DNA of 13,592 nucleotides from Rhodospirillaceae bacterium. Its GTDB lineage: Bacteria > Pseudomonadota > Alphaproteobacteria > Rhodospirillales > Magnetospirillaceae. Made by a program: the position numbers and the translations under genes. Location: the NCBI GenBank assembly GCA_030151865.1, contig JASLCK010000122.1, positions 1 through 13,592 on the forward strand, read 5' to 3'. Shown one piece after another: positions 7,080 through 13,592 of the stretch. Within the stretch, counting starts at the first letter, position 1. Each line of letters starts with the position of its first letter. Under the pieces are notes generated by a model. It was not told the DNA's origin. It saw only the letters and a list, made by a program, of their open reading frames with translations, and ran no database searches.

Positions 7080-7203
7080 TTGAATTAATACCAGAGAATA
7101 AAGAGATCACAGTAACGACAATCCTAATCCATACTTGCCGTATGCATATTCAAGTCCTAGTCTGAAAGAAAATGACAGACGCCTTGCTGGGAGTGACGTC
7201 ATC

Positions 7204-8889
7204 ATGTCCTTTTCGATCCGCCAAAAGCTTGTGCTTTTTCCTGTTCTGACCTTTGCCTGCCTGTTGGCCCTGGGTGTTTTTTCAGCCTATGACGCCCGGC
7301 AGAAGCTGATCATGGCCAATCAGGACAAGCTGCGCGCCGTCGTCAGCAGCGCGGAAACCATCGTTGCCGACTATGCCAAGCGCGCCCGTGACGGACAGAT
7401 GAGCGTCGAGCAGGCCCAGACTCTGGCCAAGGAAACCTTGCGGGCAATCCGCTTCGACGGCGGGGAATATTTCTTCCTCTACAATCTGGATGGAGTGGTG
7501 TTGATGCACGCCGCCAAGCCGGAATTGCAGGGCAAGAACCTGATCGATTTCAAGGATCCCAAGGGCGTAATGGTCATCCGCGACCTGATCGGCCCCGACC
7601 GCAAGGGCGGACGCTTCCTGGATTTTGACTGGCCCAAGGCCGGACACGATCAACCGGTGCCCAAACTGGGTCTGTCCGCCGTCAACAGCGAATGGGGCTG
7701 GATGTTGGGAACCGGCGTTTACATGGACAATGTCAACGCCGCCTTTTGGGACAATCTGCGCACCGACGGGATTTTTCTGATGTTGATCGGCCTGCTGACC
7801 GCCGCCGTCTCGGTGCTGGTGGGACGCTCCATCACCCGGCCCTTACAGATTTTGGAAGACGTCACCGGCCAGATCGCGGCAGGCACCTTGACCGTCAGTG
7901 TCGGCGCATTGCGCGACCGCCCCGACGAAATCGGGGCCATGGCCCGCGTCATCGACACCTTGCGTGAACGCGGCCTGGAAAACGAGCAATTGAAGCGCCA
8001 ACAACAGGAACAGGCGGAAACCACCCGCCGTCATGAAGTCCAAATGCTGTCCGGTCTGGCCGATAATCTGGACAACCGAGTGACCCGCATTGCCAGTTCC
8101 CTGGGCCAACATGCAGGCCAATTGCGCAGTGCCGCCAGCGGCTTGCAGGAACGCGCCGACCGCGCCCAGGGCAAAGCGGAAACCGTCGCGCAATCAGGGG
8201 CCGAGGCTATGGAAGTGGTCGAATCCATGGCCGCCGCGACCGAGGAAATCACCGCATCCTCAGCCGAGATCGGCCGTCAAATCTCTAGCGCGGCACGGAT
8301 CATCGGGGAAGCCGTGCAGCAGGCGGGTACCGCGTCCCGGTCCGCCAAGCAACTGACCGAAGCCTCGCAAAAGGTTGGCGAAGCCGTCGGCCTGATCGAA
8401 GCCATCGCGGCGCAGACCAACCTGTTGGCCCTGAACGCCACCATCGAGGCGGCCCGCGCAGGCGAAGCCGGCAAAGGTTTTGCCGTGGTGGCGGGAGAAG
8501 TCAAGAATCTGGCCAATCAGACAGCGCGGGCCACATCGGAAATTTCGCAGATCCTGGAAACCGTGCGCCGCGAAACGGCGGAAGTGGTGCAAGCCATCAG
8601 CCAGATCGAAACCACCATCCACGATGTCGAGGAAACATCGAGCCAGATCGGTCTGGCCGTGGAACAACAGCATGCCGCCTTGTCGGAAGTCAGCGGCGGC
8701 ATCAGCCGGGCCGCCAGCGCCGTTTCCGCCGTGCGCGGCGACGCCGACGCCATCCGCACCGATATCGCGGGCACGGTCCAGGCCATCGGGGGGATCACTG
8801 CAGCCAGTCAATCCCTGGACAGCAATTCAACCGACCTGAACCATGAAGTGGCAACCGTGATCACCAGCCTGCGCAGCACAAAGCCTTGA
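7204..8889 (+). CDS. Methyl-accepting chemotaxis protein, single Cache sensor
   Basis: A 561-residue chemoreceptor. A membrane helix at ~8-28 is followed by a periplasmic single Cache domain (~30-183, sCache_2 type, with GGEYFFLYNLDG at ~86-97 and a WGWMLGTGVYMD end at ~164-175), a second membrane helix (~188-207), HAMP (~208-260) and the methyl-accepting coiled coil (~290-555). The signalling tip at ~403-437 reads QTNLLALNAT then EAARAGEAGKGFAVV. sCache_2 receptors commonly sense small organic acids; the ligand here is unknown. No CheR/CheB pentapeptide is present. The frame is open upstream to a TTG at 7135, but ATG 7204 is preferred: GGGAG lies 10 bases before it and the basic residues then hydrophobic helix follow at once, as usual for receptors. 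The spacer between that site and the ATG contains the perfect palindrome TGACGTCA (7194-7201). It is divergent from the STAS-receptor unit. Confidence 0.94.
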   Translation: MSFSIRQKLVLFPVLTFACLLALGVFSAYDARQKLIMANQDKLRAVVSSAETIVADYAKRARDGQMSVEQAQTLAKETLRAIRFDGGEYFFLYNLDGVVLMHAAKPELQGKNLIDFKDPKGVMVIRDLIGPDRKGGRFLDFDWPKAGHDQPVPKLGLSAVNSEWGWMLGTGVYMDNVNAAFWDNLRTDGIFLMLIGLLTAAVSVLVGRSITRPLQILEDVTGQIAAGTLTVSVGALRDRPDEIGAMARVIDTLRERGLENEQLKRQQQEQAETTRRHEVQMLSGLADNLDNRVTRIASSLGQHAGQLRSAASGLQERADRAQGKAETVAQSGAEAMEVVESMAAATEEITASSAEIGRQISSAARIIGEAVQQAGTASRSAKQLTEASQKVGEAVGLIEAIAAQTNLLALNATIEAARAGEAGKGFAVVAGEVKNLANQTARATSEISQILETVRRETAEVVQAISQIETTIHDVEETSSQIGLAVEQQHAALSEVSGGISRAASAVSAVRGDADAIRTDIAGTVQAIGGITAASQSLDSNSTDLNHEVATVITSLRSTKP

Positions 8890-8997
8890 AGATGCAAGAA
8901 CATGCGCAGACCCGCATATTTCCTAGGAAAATCGTCTAAGGATTACGCCCAAAACGTCATGCCTTCGTCTTGCTTTCGTCATATTTTTTTGGCAAAA

Positions 8998-9023
8998 CCA
9001 TGGGCCTCGGAACAGCCCATTGG
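8998..9023 (+). promoter_or_regulatory. Leader hairpin before the 65-residue gene
   Basis: CCATGGGC (8998-9005) pairs with GCCCATTGG (9015-9023), leaving one bulged base. It lies about 30 bases upstream of the small gene's start and just after a run of seven T's. On the plus strand no T-run follows it, so it is not a standard terminator for the Cache receptor. On the minus strand it is followed by TTTT, but no minus-strand gene precedes it. The 166-base gap after the receptor otherwise shows no gene. Confidence 0.4.
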
Positions 9024-9055
9024 ACGGCTGACCTGATTTTGGGAAGAGCACTTAG

Positions 9056-9253
9056 ATGACCTACCCCCTCGTGGATGCCGGTTTCACTCTTTGGTTCAGC
9101 GACATCGAGGCCCACCTGAAGCGTGTGTACAACACCAGCATCAAGGACCTTGGCCTGGATCGCCGCTCTCTTGCCGACCGCTATTATGCTGGCGAAACCG
9201 TGTTCGCCTTTCTCGATCGCCTGAGCCCGACCCTGGCGCTGAAGACCGCCTGA
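9056..9253 (+). CDS. Small 65-residue protein of unknown function
   Basis: I do not recognise this protein. It is acidic and aromatic, has no membrane segment or signal peptide, and should be a small soluble helical protein (DAGFTLWFSDIEAHL near 7-21, then IKDLGLDRRSLADRYYAGE near 29-47, then a short hydrophobic helix). The wording of a short helix, Leu-Gly-Leu-Asp turn, Tyr-Tyr-x-Gly-Glu and final helix recalls small proteobacterial or phage hypothetical proteins, but no family can be named. It is supported as a gene by GGGAAG at about a 9-base spacing from the ATG, by a good terminator just beyond its stop and by sitting alone between two unrelated genes. It could be a monocistronic small regulatory or accessory protein. 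Confidence 0.68.
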   Translation: MTYPLVDAGFTLWFSDIEAHLKRVYNTSIKDLGLDRRSLADRYYAGETVFAFLDRLSPTLALKTA

Positions 9254-9282
9254 TCCGACCTTAGTGATCGAAACAAAATTTC

Positions 9283-9308
9283 AAGGGCCGCCTTCGGGTG
9301 GCCCTTTT
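9283..9308 (+). terminator. Rho-independent terminator of the small gene
   Basis: AAGGGCCGCC (9283-9292) pairs with GGTGGCCCTT (9297-9306) around a TTCG tetraloop: ten pairs with one G-T wobble. A T-rich tail (TTTTCATTT) begins within the stem's end. It lies 30 bases after the small gene's stop and about 80 bases before trpB2, so it separates the two transcripts. Confidence 0.8.
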
Positions 9309-9389
9309 CATTTCGCCCCCTTTCCTTTCCCGGCGCGCCCCGGTAGAACTATCCCCACGAAAAACCTTTTCCAAAGCATGGGGATAATG

Positions 9390-10763
9390 ATGACCGAGTC
9401 GGTGAAGTATCTGTTGGGCGAAGACCGGATCCCAAAGGCCTGGTACAACCTGGCCGCCGACTTGCCGACCCCGCTGCCGCCGCCTTTGCATCCCGGCACC
9501 ATGCAGCCCATCACGCCTGACGATCTGGCGCCGATTTTCACGCCGGTCATCATCGAACAGGAAATGTCCAGCGAACGCTGGATCGAAATCCCCAAGCCGG
9601 TGCGCGAGATTTATCAGATGTGGCGCCCCGCCCCCCTGATCCGCGCACGCCGTCTGGAAAAGGCGCTGGACACCCCCGCCAAGATTTTCTTCAAGTACGA
9701 AGGCGTCAGCCCGGCGGGCAGCCATAAGCCCAACACCTCGGTCGCCCAGGCCTTTTATAATAAGGAAGCTGGCGTCAAGCGCCTGACCACCGAAACCGGG
9801 GCCGGTCAGTGGGGATCGTCCCTGGCCTTCGCCGGGTCGCTGTTTGGCCTGGATGTGGAAGTCTATATGGTCAAGGTCAGCTATGGGCAGAAGCCCTATC
9901 GCCGCGCCTTGATGGAAACCTATGGGGCGCGCTGCATCGCCAGCCCGTCCACCCTGACCGCGTCGGGCCGCGCCATTCTGGAAAAGGACCCGGACTCCAC
10001 CGGCTCGCTCGGCATCGCCATTTCCGAAGCGGTGGAACTGGCCGCCCAGCGCGACGACACTAAGTACGCCCTGGGTTCGGTGCTGAACCATGTGCTGCTG
10101 CACCAGACCGTGATCGGCGAAGAAGCGATGCTGCAATTGGCCGATGCCGACGCAGAACCCGATGTGGTGATCGGCTGTGCGGGCGGCGGGTCCAATTTCG
10201 CGGGCATTGCCTTCCCCTATATCCGCGAAAAGCTGGCGGGCCGCAGCAAGGCGCGCATCGTCGCCGTCGAACCGGCGTCCTGTCCGACCTTGACCAAGGG
10301 CCGCTATGCCTATGATTTCGGCGATACCGGCCATCTGACCCCGATGGTCAAGATGCATACCCTGGGTTCGACCTTCATTCCGCCGGGCTTCCATGCCGGT
10401 GGGCTGCGCTATCACGGCATGGCCCCCATGGTCAGCCACGTCAAGGAACTGGGTCTGGTGGAAGCCCGCGCCTACGCTCAGACCGAATGCTTCGCCGCCG
10501 CCGCCCAACTGGCCCGCGCCGAAGGCATCGTGCCCGCCCCGGAATCCAGCCACGCCGTGCGCGCCGCCATCGATGAAGCCCTGCGCTGCAAGGCCGAAGG
10601 CAAGTCGGAAACCATTCTGTTCTGCCTGTCGGGCCACGGCCATTTCGACATGCAGGCCTATACCGACTATTTCGCGGGCAAGCTGAAGGATGTTCCCTTC
10701 GATCAGGCCTCGCTGGACAAGGCCCTGGCCGAACTGCCCCAGGTGCCCGCACAGTTCGCCTGA
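9390..10763 (+). CDS. trpB2: TrpB2-type tryptophan synthase beta chain
   Basis: A 457-residue cytoplasmic PLP enzyme of the TrpB-like (TrpB2) family, which runs near 450 residues and is longer than canonical TrpB. The opening EDRIPKAWYNLAADLPTPLPP and the EGVSPAGSHKPN motif are characteristic, with the PLP-binding lysine at Lys113. Also visible are the TETGAGQWGSSLA stretch, a GGGSN phosphate-binding loop near residue 265 and a C-terminal SGHGHFD motif. Family members join indole and L-serine to make tryptophan; many work without a TrpA partner and probably salvage free indole. No trpA or other trp gene is adjacent, consistent with that. ATG 9390 is chosen because GGGGA lies 5 bases before it; ATGs at 9378 and 9387 are in frame but less well spaced. 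The gene appears monocistronic, with a terminator before and after it. Confidence 0.93.
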   Translation: MTESVKYLLGEDRIPKAWYNLAADLPTPLPPPLHPGTMQPITPDDLAPIFTPVIIEQEMSSERWIEIPKPVREIYQMWRPAPLIRARRLEKALDTPAKIFFKYEGVSPAGSHKPNTSVAQAFYNKEAGVKRLTTETGAGQWGSSLAFAGSLFGLDVEVYMVKVSYGQKPYRRALMETYGARCIASPSTLTASGRAILEKDPDSTGSLGIAISEAVELAAQRDDTKYALGSVLNHVLLHQTVIGEEAMLQLADADAEPDVVIGCAGGGSNFAGIAFPYIREKLAGRSKARIVAVEPASCPTLTKGRYAYDFGDTGHLTPMVKMHTLGSTFIPPGFHAGGLRYHGMAPMVSHVKELGLVEARAYAQTECFAAAAQLARAEGIVPAPESSHAVRAAIDEALRCKAEGKSETILFCLSGHGHFDMQAYTDYFAGKLKDVPFDQASLDKALAELPQVPAQFA

Positions 10764-10789
10764 GGCTTTATCATTCTCAGCCATTCAAC

Positions 10790-10822
10790 AAAAAAGGCGG
10801 GTCCTTACGGCCCGCCTTTTTT
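10790..10822. terminator. Bidirectional terminator between convergent genes
   Basis: AAAAAAGGCGGG (10790-10801) and CCCGCCTTTTTT (10811-10822) give a GC-rich stem flanked by A- and T-runs. It is a rho-independent terminator in both directions: for trpB2 on the plus strand, and for the chemoreceptor that ends at 10834 on the minus strand. Confidence 0.92.
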
Positions 10823-10833
10823 ATTCCCCTCGT

Positions 10834-12531
10834 CTAACCGACGCGGACAGTGCGCAAAAACTCGCTGACGCTGGTTTGCAGGCTTTGCGAGTTATGGGCC
10901 AAAGCCTGGGCCGAAGACAGCATCTGGGTTGCCGCCGCCCCGGTATGGGATGCGGCTTCGTTAATGCCGCCGATGGTGACCGACACCTGTTCGGTGCCTT
11001 CCGCCGCCATCTGGACACTGCGGGCGATTTCCTGGGTTGCCACGCCCTGTTCTTCCACGGCGCTGGCGATGTTCGAACAGATGCCGTGCACCCGGTCGAT
11101 GACGTCGGCAATGGATCGGATGGCTTCCACTGCCCGGCCCGTTTCCTGCTGTACCGCGACGACCTGATTGCTGATCTCGTCGGTGGCGCGGCTGGTCTGA
11201 TTGGCCAAGGTCTTGACCTCGCCCGCCACGACGGCAAAGCCCTTTCCAGCCTCGCCCGCCCGGGCGGCTTCGATGGTGGCGTTCAGGGCCAGCAGATTGG
11301 TTTGGCTGGCGATGTCGGTGATCAACCGCACCACCTCGCCGATCCGTTCGGCGGTGCCCGCCAGACTGCCGACGATTTCGTTGGTATTGGCCGCCTCGCG
11401 CGCTGCTTCGGTCGAAACTTCCGCCGCCTGGGCCACCTGACGGCTGATCTCGTGGATCGAGGCGCTTAATTGTTCCGCCGCCGACGCCACCGCCTGCACG
11501 TTGCTGGACGCCCAATCGGCAGATTTCCCCACCTCGCTGGCTTGACCTTCCGCCTGATGGGCCGATGCCGACAAAGATTGCGCCGTCGATTCCATTTGCG
11601 CCGCCGACGATGTCACCACCGTGACCACGCCCATCACGCCATGTTCGAACTGATCGGCCATGGCCATCAACAGGGCCTTACGTTCCGCCGCCTGACGACT
11701 GGCATTTTCCGCCTGCGCCTGACGCAGCTTTTCCATCTGCACGGCATTATCGCGGAAAATCTGGGTGGTCAGCGCCATCTCGCCGATTTCGTCACGCCGT
11801 CCGACCGAGGGGATCGCCACATCAAGATTGCCGTTGGCCAGAGTATTCATGGCCTGGGTCATGGCGGCAATCGGGCGGGCCATGCCGAAAATCACACTGA
11901 ACACCCCTGCCAGAACGATCGTCAGAACAATCCCCGCCACGCCCCACAGCACCGCCGAAAAGGACTGCTCGGACTGAGTGGCATCGGCTTCGATCTGGGC
12001 GGTCAGGCGGTCGCTGTCTTGCACCAGTTCATCCACCACGGCACGATGCCGGGCATAGGCCTGTCCGACCTCGACATACGCGGCGATGGCCGCGTTCTGA
12101 TCGTTGTTGCGCAAAGCAGGCAACAGCTTGCCTTCCACCAGCGACCAGAACTGCGCCACCTCGGCATGGGATTTGTTGACCAGCTTGTCCTTGATCACGG
12201 GATCGAATTCGGTCCCCTGCCAATAGACGTGGCGCAGGTCGTAATCCTTGTGCAGTTGGGTCAGACGTTGGGTATGCAGGGCCAGGGCATCGGGTTCCTG
12301 CATGGCAAGCGTGGCTTCAAGATAGGCTTCGATGACATATTCCGGCGGCGGCAGAATATCAGCCACCAGATCCTTGCCCAAAACGATCCTGTTATAAACG
12401 GGACCGCCCACCTTCAATTCCCGCAAGGCAAAATAGCTGGTCGCCAGCAGGGCGATAAAACCTAACACAACCAGAGCGCCAAAAATGGACGCAGCGGTAC
12501 TGATCCGCAGTTTGCTCAACATGACGGCCAT
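10834..12531 (-). CDS. Methyl-accepting chemotaxis protein, helical sensor
   Basis: A chemoreceptor of up to 565 residues. A membrane helix (~13-35) is followed by a predicted all-helical periplasmic module (~36-192) with the distinctive segment GKDLVADILPPPEYVIEAYL near 52-71, a second membrane helix (~194-215), HAMP (~216-268) and the methyl-accepting coiled coil (~290-560). The signalling tip at ~409-445 reads QTNLLALNAT then EAARAGEAGKGFAVV. The sensor differs from those of the other two receptors here and its ligand is unknown. It ends in TVRVG with no CheR/CheB pentapeptide. Start is uncertain: ATG 12531 sits directly against a hairpin and has no clear ribosome-binding site, whereas ATG 12522 (MLSKLRISTA, 562 residues) has GGA 8 bases upstream. 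A probable promoter lies at 12609-12637. It converges on trpB2 and shares its terminator. Confidence 0.93.
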   Translation of the reverse strand: MAVMLSKLRISTAASIFGALVVLGFIALLATSYFALRELKVGGPVYNRIVLGKDLVADILPPPEYVIEAYLEATLAMQEPDALALHTQRLTQLHKDYDLRHVYWQGTEFDPVIKDKLVNKSHAEVAQFWSLVEGKLLPALRNNDQNAAIAAYVEVGQAYARHRAVVDELVQDSDRLTAQIEADATQSEQSFSAVLWGVAGIVLTIVLAGVFSVIFGMARPIAAMTQAMNTLANGNLDVAIPSVGRRDEIGEMALTTQIFRDNAVQMEKLRQAQAENASRQAAERKALLMAMADQFEHGVMGVVTVVTSSAAQMESTAQSLSASAHQAEGQASEVGKSADWASSNVQAVASAAEQLSASIHEISRQVAQAAEVSTEAAREAANTNEIVGSLAGTAERIGEVVRLITDIASQTNLLALNATIEAARAGEAGKGFAVVAGEVKTLANQTSRATDEISNQVVAVQQETGRAVEAIRSIADVIDRVHGICSNIASAVEEQGVATQEIARSVQMAAEGTEQVSVTIGGINEAASHTGAAATQMLSSAQALAHNSQSLQTSVSEFLRTVRVG

Positions 12532-12547
12532 CCGAATCTAAATTCGG
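12532..12547 (-). promoter_or_regulatory. Hairpin abutting the receptor start
   Basis: CCGAAT (12532-12537) and ATTCGG (12542-12547) form a perfect 6-bp stem with a 4-base loop directly in front of ATG 12531. It would occlude initiation there and argues for ATG 12522, or for structure-dependent translation. Confidence 0.4.
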
Positions 12548-12581
12548 CGACGCATCCTGCCCGAAGACGCCACCCCCCTTG

Positions 12582-12603
12582 AAGCTTTCCCGGCGGAAAG
12601 CTT
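12582..12603 (-). promoter_or_regulatory. Perfect 9-bp stem-loop at the predicted 5' end
   Basis: AAGCTTTCC (12582-12590) pairs with GGAAAGCTT (12595-12603) around a CGGC loop. If the promoter at 12609-12637 is right, transcription begins at about this stem, so it would cap the receptor message at its 5' end or act as an operator overlapping +1. No T-run follows. Confidence 0.45.
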
Positions 12604-12608
12604 ACCCC

Positions 12609-12637
12609 ATGGTATGGGATACTTTTGTATCTTTCAA
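12609..12637 (-). promoter_or_regulatory. Candidate promoter of the third receptor
   Basis: On the minus strand TTGAAA (12632-12637), a 17-base spacer and TACCAT (12609-12614) form a sigma-70-like pair just past the stop of the upstream gene. The spacer holds the inverted repeat GATAC (12618-12622) and GTATC (12627-12631), an operator-like site between -35 and -10. Confidence 0.45.
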
Positions 12638-12654
12638 AGGATAGATCGCCTGAG

Positions 12655-13398
12655 CTACCCAACCGCAGATATGATTTTCTCTATATTATTATGAACTGAT
12701 ATATCAATCGCCGAAGTCATTTCCAGATCGCGGTCTTCCAGAACGGGAATGCCCGGCAACCGATGGCGATTGTTCTCGATCACCGCATCGCGGGCATCCA
12801 ACAGCCATTCGATTTGCGGCGCGAACAACCCCACCAGTGACGACACCCACAGATTGGCCCAGTGCGATGGGCGGTCATGGGCAATGCTGAAGCAGGGTAG
12901 CATCTGTTTCACCGCATCGGCCCGATACCATACCTCCGCCGTTACCCAGCGGTTGGTGGTGAAAAGCTGGGTCGGCCAACCGTCCTGGCCGAGGCCGATG
13001 GCCACCAGATGGGACAAGGCGTCATTGTCGTCGGGGCCGCGCCAATCGCTGGGATCGGCGGGATGCACCCCCAAGGGCATGCCGCGCGGTCGCAGGAAGG
13101 TATGGATATGCCCAATCTCGCCACTGCGGTGGGAGTGGAAATAATATTGGGAATGGCTGGCATAGTCATAGACATCGCCGGGCGGATAGTGGGTATAGGG
13201 CACCACGCGCCCGGTCCGACCGCTTGTCAGTTCGTCCAGGATGGTCCGACCGACTTTTTCCAACTCGGCCTGGGCGCGCAGAAAATCGCGCCCAGCCTGC
13301 ACCAGATCCATCAGCCTGCCATGGGGCAAGGCCGCCAGATCCAAACTGTCGGTCAGATATGCGCACATCCCGTCCATAACGACAGGATGAACCAGCAC
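12655..13398 (-). CDS. Conserved His-rich protein of unknown function
   Basis: Up to 247 residues, soluble, with no signal peptide or membrane helix. I recognise the general type (a conserved alphaproteobacterial protein, possibly the DUF6969 family, from memory) but not a function. The most striking part is residues 70-99: HYPPGDVYDYASHSQYYFHS continues to two His-x-His pairs (His88/His90 and His97/His99), with His70, His82 and His130 nearby, suggestive of a metal site. A FTTNRWVTAEVWY block near 146-158 and an EDRDLEMTS block near 221-229 look like further conserved cores. Start is uncertain: GTG 13398 lies 6 bases after the TRAP gene's stop but has no ribosome-binding site; ATG 13377 and ATG 13368 (GGACGGG in front) are alternatives. 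Close spacing suggests an operon with the TRAP gene. Confidence 0.78.
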   Translation of the reverse strand: MLVHPVVMDGMCAYLTDSLDLAALPHGRLMDLVQAGRDFLRAQAELEKVGRTILDELTSGRTGRVVPYTHYPPGDVYDYASHSQYYFHSHRSGEIGHIHTFLRPRGMPLGVHPADPSDWRGPDDNDALSHLVAIGLGQDGWPTQLFTTNRWVTAEVWYRADAVKQMLPCFSIAHDRPSHWANLWVSSLVGLFAPQIEWLLDARDAVIENNRHRLPGIPVLEDRDLEMTSAIDISVHNNIEKIISAVG

Positions 13399-13404
13399 CG
13401 ACGA

Positions 13405-13592
13405 TTACGGAAGCCCGTTTTCCTTATAGAATTTTTGCGCCCCGTCATGCAGCGGCGCACTTAAACCGTCGCGGGCCATGGTCTTCTTGTCCAGGCCGCT
13501 CAGCATGGGATGCATGCCGCGAAACGCCATCATATTGCCGAAGACGGCCTTGGTCACCGCCTCGGCATCCTGGTTCGACAGCTTATCGGTTG
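13405..13592 (-). CDS. TAXI-family TRAP solute-binding protein, C-terminal part
   Basis: Only the last 61 codons are in the window; the gene continues past 13592. The end reads …DAEAVTKAVFGNMMAF…, then HPMLSGLDKKTMARDGLSAP, then LHDGAQKFYKENGLP and TAA. This pattern (a Val/Ile-Thr-Lys-Ala-x-Phe helix, a helix beginning at HP, and the final PLHxGAxKFYKE) is the usual C-terminus of TAXI-type periplasmic binding proteins, which deliver substrates, often dicarboxylates or amino acids such as glutamate, to a fused TRAP membrane permease. The substrate and permease cannot be judged here. The next gene may start 6 bases after its stop. Confidence 0.85.
   Translation of the reverse strand, partial: TDKLSNQDAEAVTKAVFGNMMAFRGMHPMLSGLDKKTMARDGLSAPLHDGAQKFYKENGLP

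Noticed and set aside
7135..7203. Upstream TTG start adding 23 residues to the Cache receptor
   Set aside because: The extra residues are polar and unlike a receptor N-terminus, and the TTG lacks a ribosome-binding site, while ATG 7204 has one and directly precedes the basic-hydrophobic start.
8403..8530. Near-identical signalling-tip segments in the three receptors as evidence of recent gene conversion
   Set aside because: This segment is the most conserved part of all chemoreceptors, so protein identity there is expected without recent exchange.
8991..9005. Possible sigma-54 promoter (TGGCA near a GC pair) before the small gene
   Set aside because: The GG and GC pairs are separated by 11 bases rather than the strict 10, and the -12 region does not match TTGC.
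8998..9023. Terminator of the Cache receptor
   Set aside because: The hairpin is real but is not followed by T's on the plus strand; the T-run lies before it.
9261..10784. Open frame of about 507 codons on the minus strand, opposite trpB2
   Set aside because: No recognisable domain and skewed composition; the plus strand encodes a clear TrpB2. It would also run through the terminator regions at both ends.

Overview
The window reads as chromosomal DNA of a GC-rich alphaproteobacterium, most likely a Rhodospirillales species of the Magnetospirillum type. This rests on codon use, on several chemoreceptors with the alphaproteobacterial signalling-tip wording (…VVAGEVK.LA.QT…), on a TAXI-type TRAP binding protein, on perfect CtrA-type boxes, and on GC-rich palindromic intergenic repeats. 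The genus is an inference. I see no tRNA, rRNA, CRISPR array, insertion sequence, phage gene or plasmid origin.

Layout. Positions 1-89 hold GC-rich hairpin repeats. On the minus strand from 6782 down to 90 lie, in transcription order, a lone STAS-domain protein, a chemoreceptor that overlaps it by one base, a ~110-base gap with two strong hairpins, a fused hydantoinase A/B (5-oxoprolinase-type) enzyme and a DinB-family protein. A 421-base AT-richer gap (6783-7203) separates this block from a divergent plus-strand run: a Cache-domain chemoreceptor, a 65-residue unknown protein with its own terminator, and a TrpB2-type tryptophan synthase beta chain. A bidirectional terminator at 10790-10822 separates trpB2 from a convergent third chemoreceptor. 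Upstream of that receptor are an unrecognised His-rich 247-residue protein and the last 61 codons of a TAXI TRAP solute-binding protein, all on the minus strand.

How the genes work together. Three chemoreceptors with three different sensor modules (helical bimodular-like, single Cache, and a different helical module) sit within about 8 kb, with no cheA, cheW, cheR or cheB gene nearby, so they must feed a chemosensory array encoded elsewhere. The divergent gap is the most structured non-coding stretch. It holds two overlapping TTAA-N7-TTAA boxes matching the CtrA cell-cycle/motility regulator, a perfect 8-3-8 palindrome over the likely -35 of the Cache receptor, and a 12-base element repeated in opposite orientations so that it faces both divergent transcription units alike. 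The metabolic genes (oxoprolinase type, TrpB2, DinB type) look like ordinary housekeeping or accessory enzymes. I found no clear case for a wholly new multi-gene system. The best leads are the divergent regulatory region, the STAS-receptor coupled pair, the small gene at 9056 and the His-rich protein at 12655.
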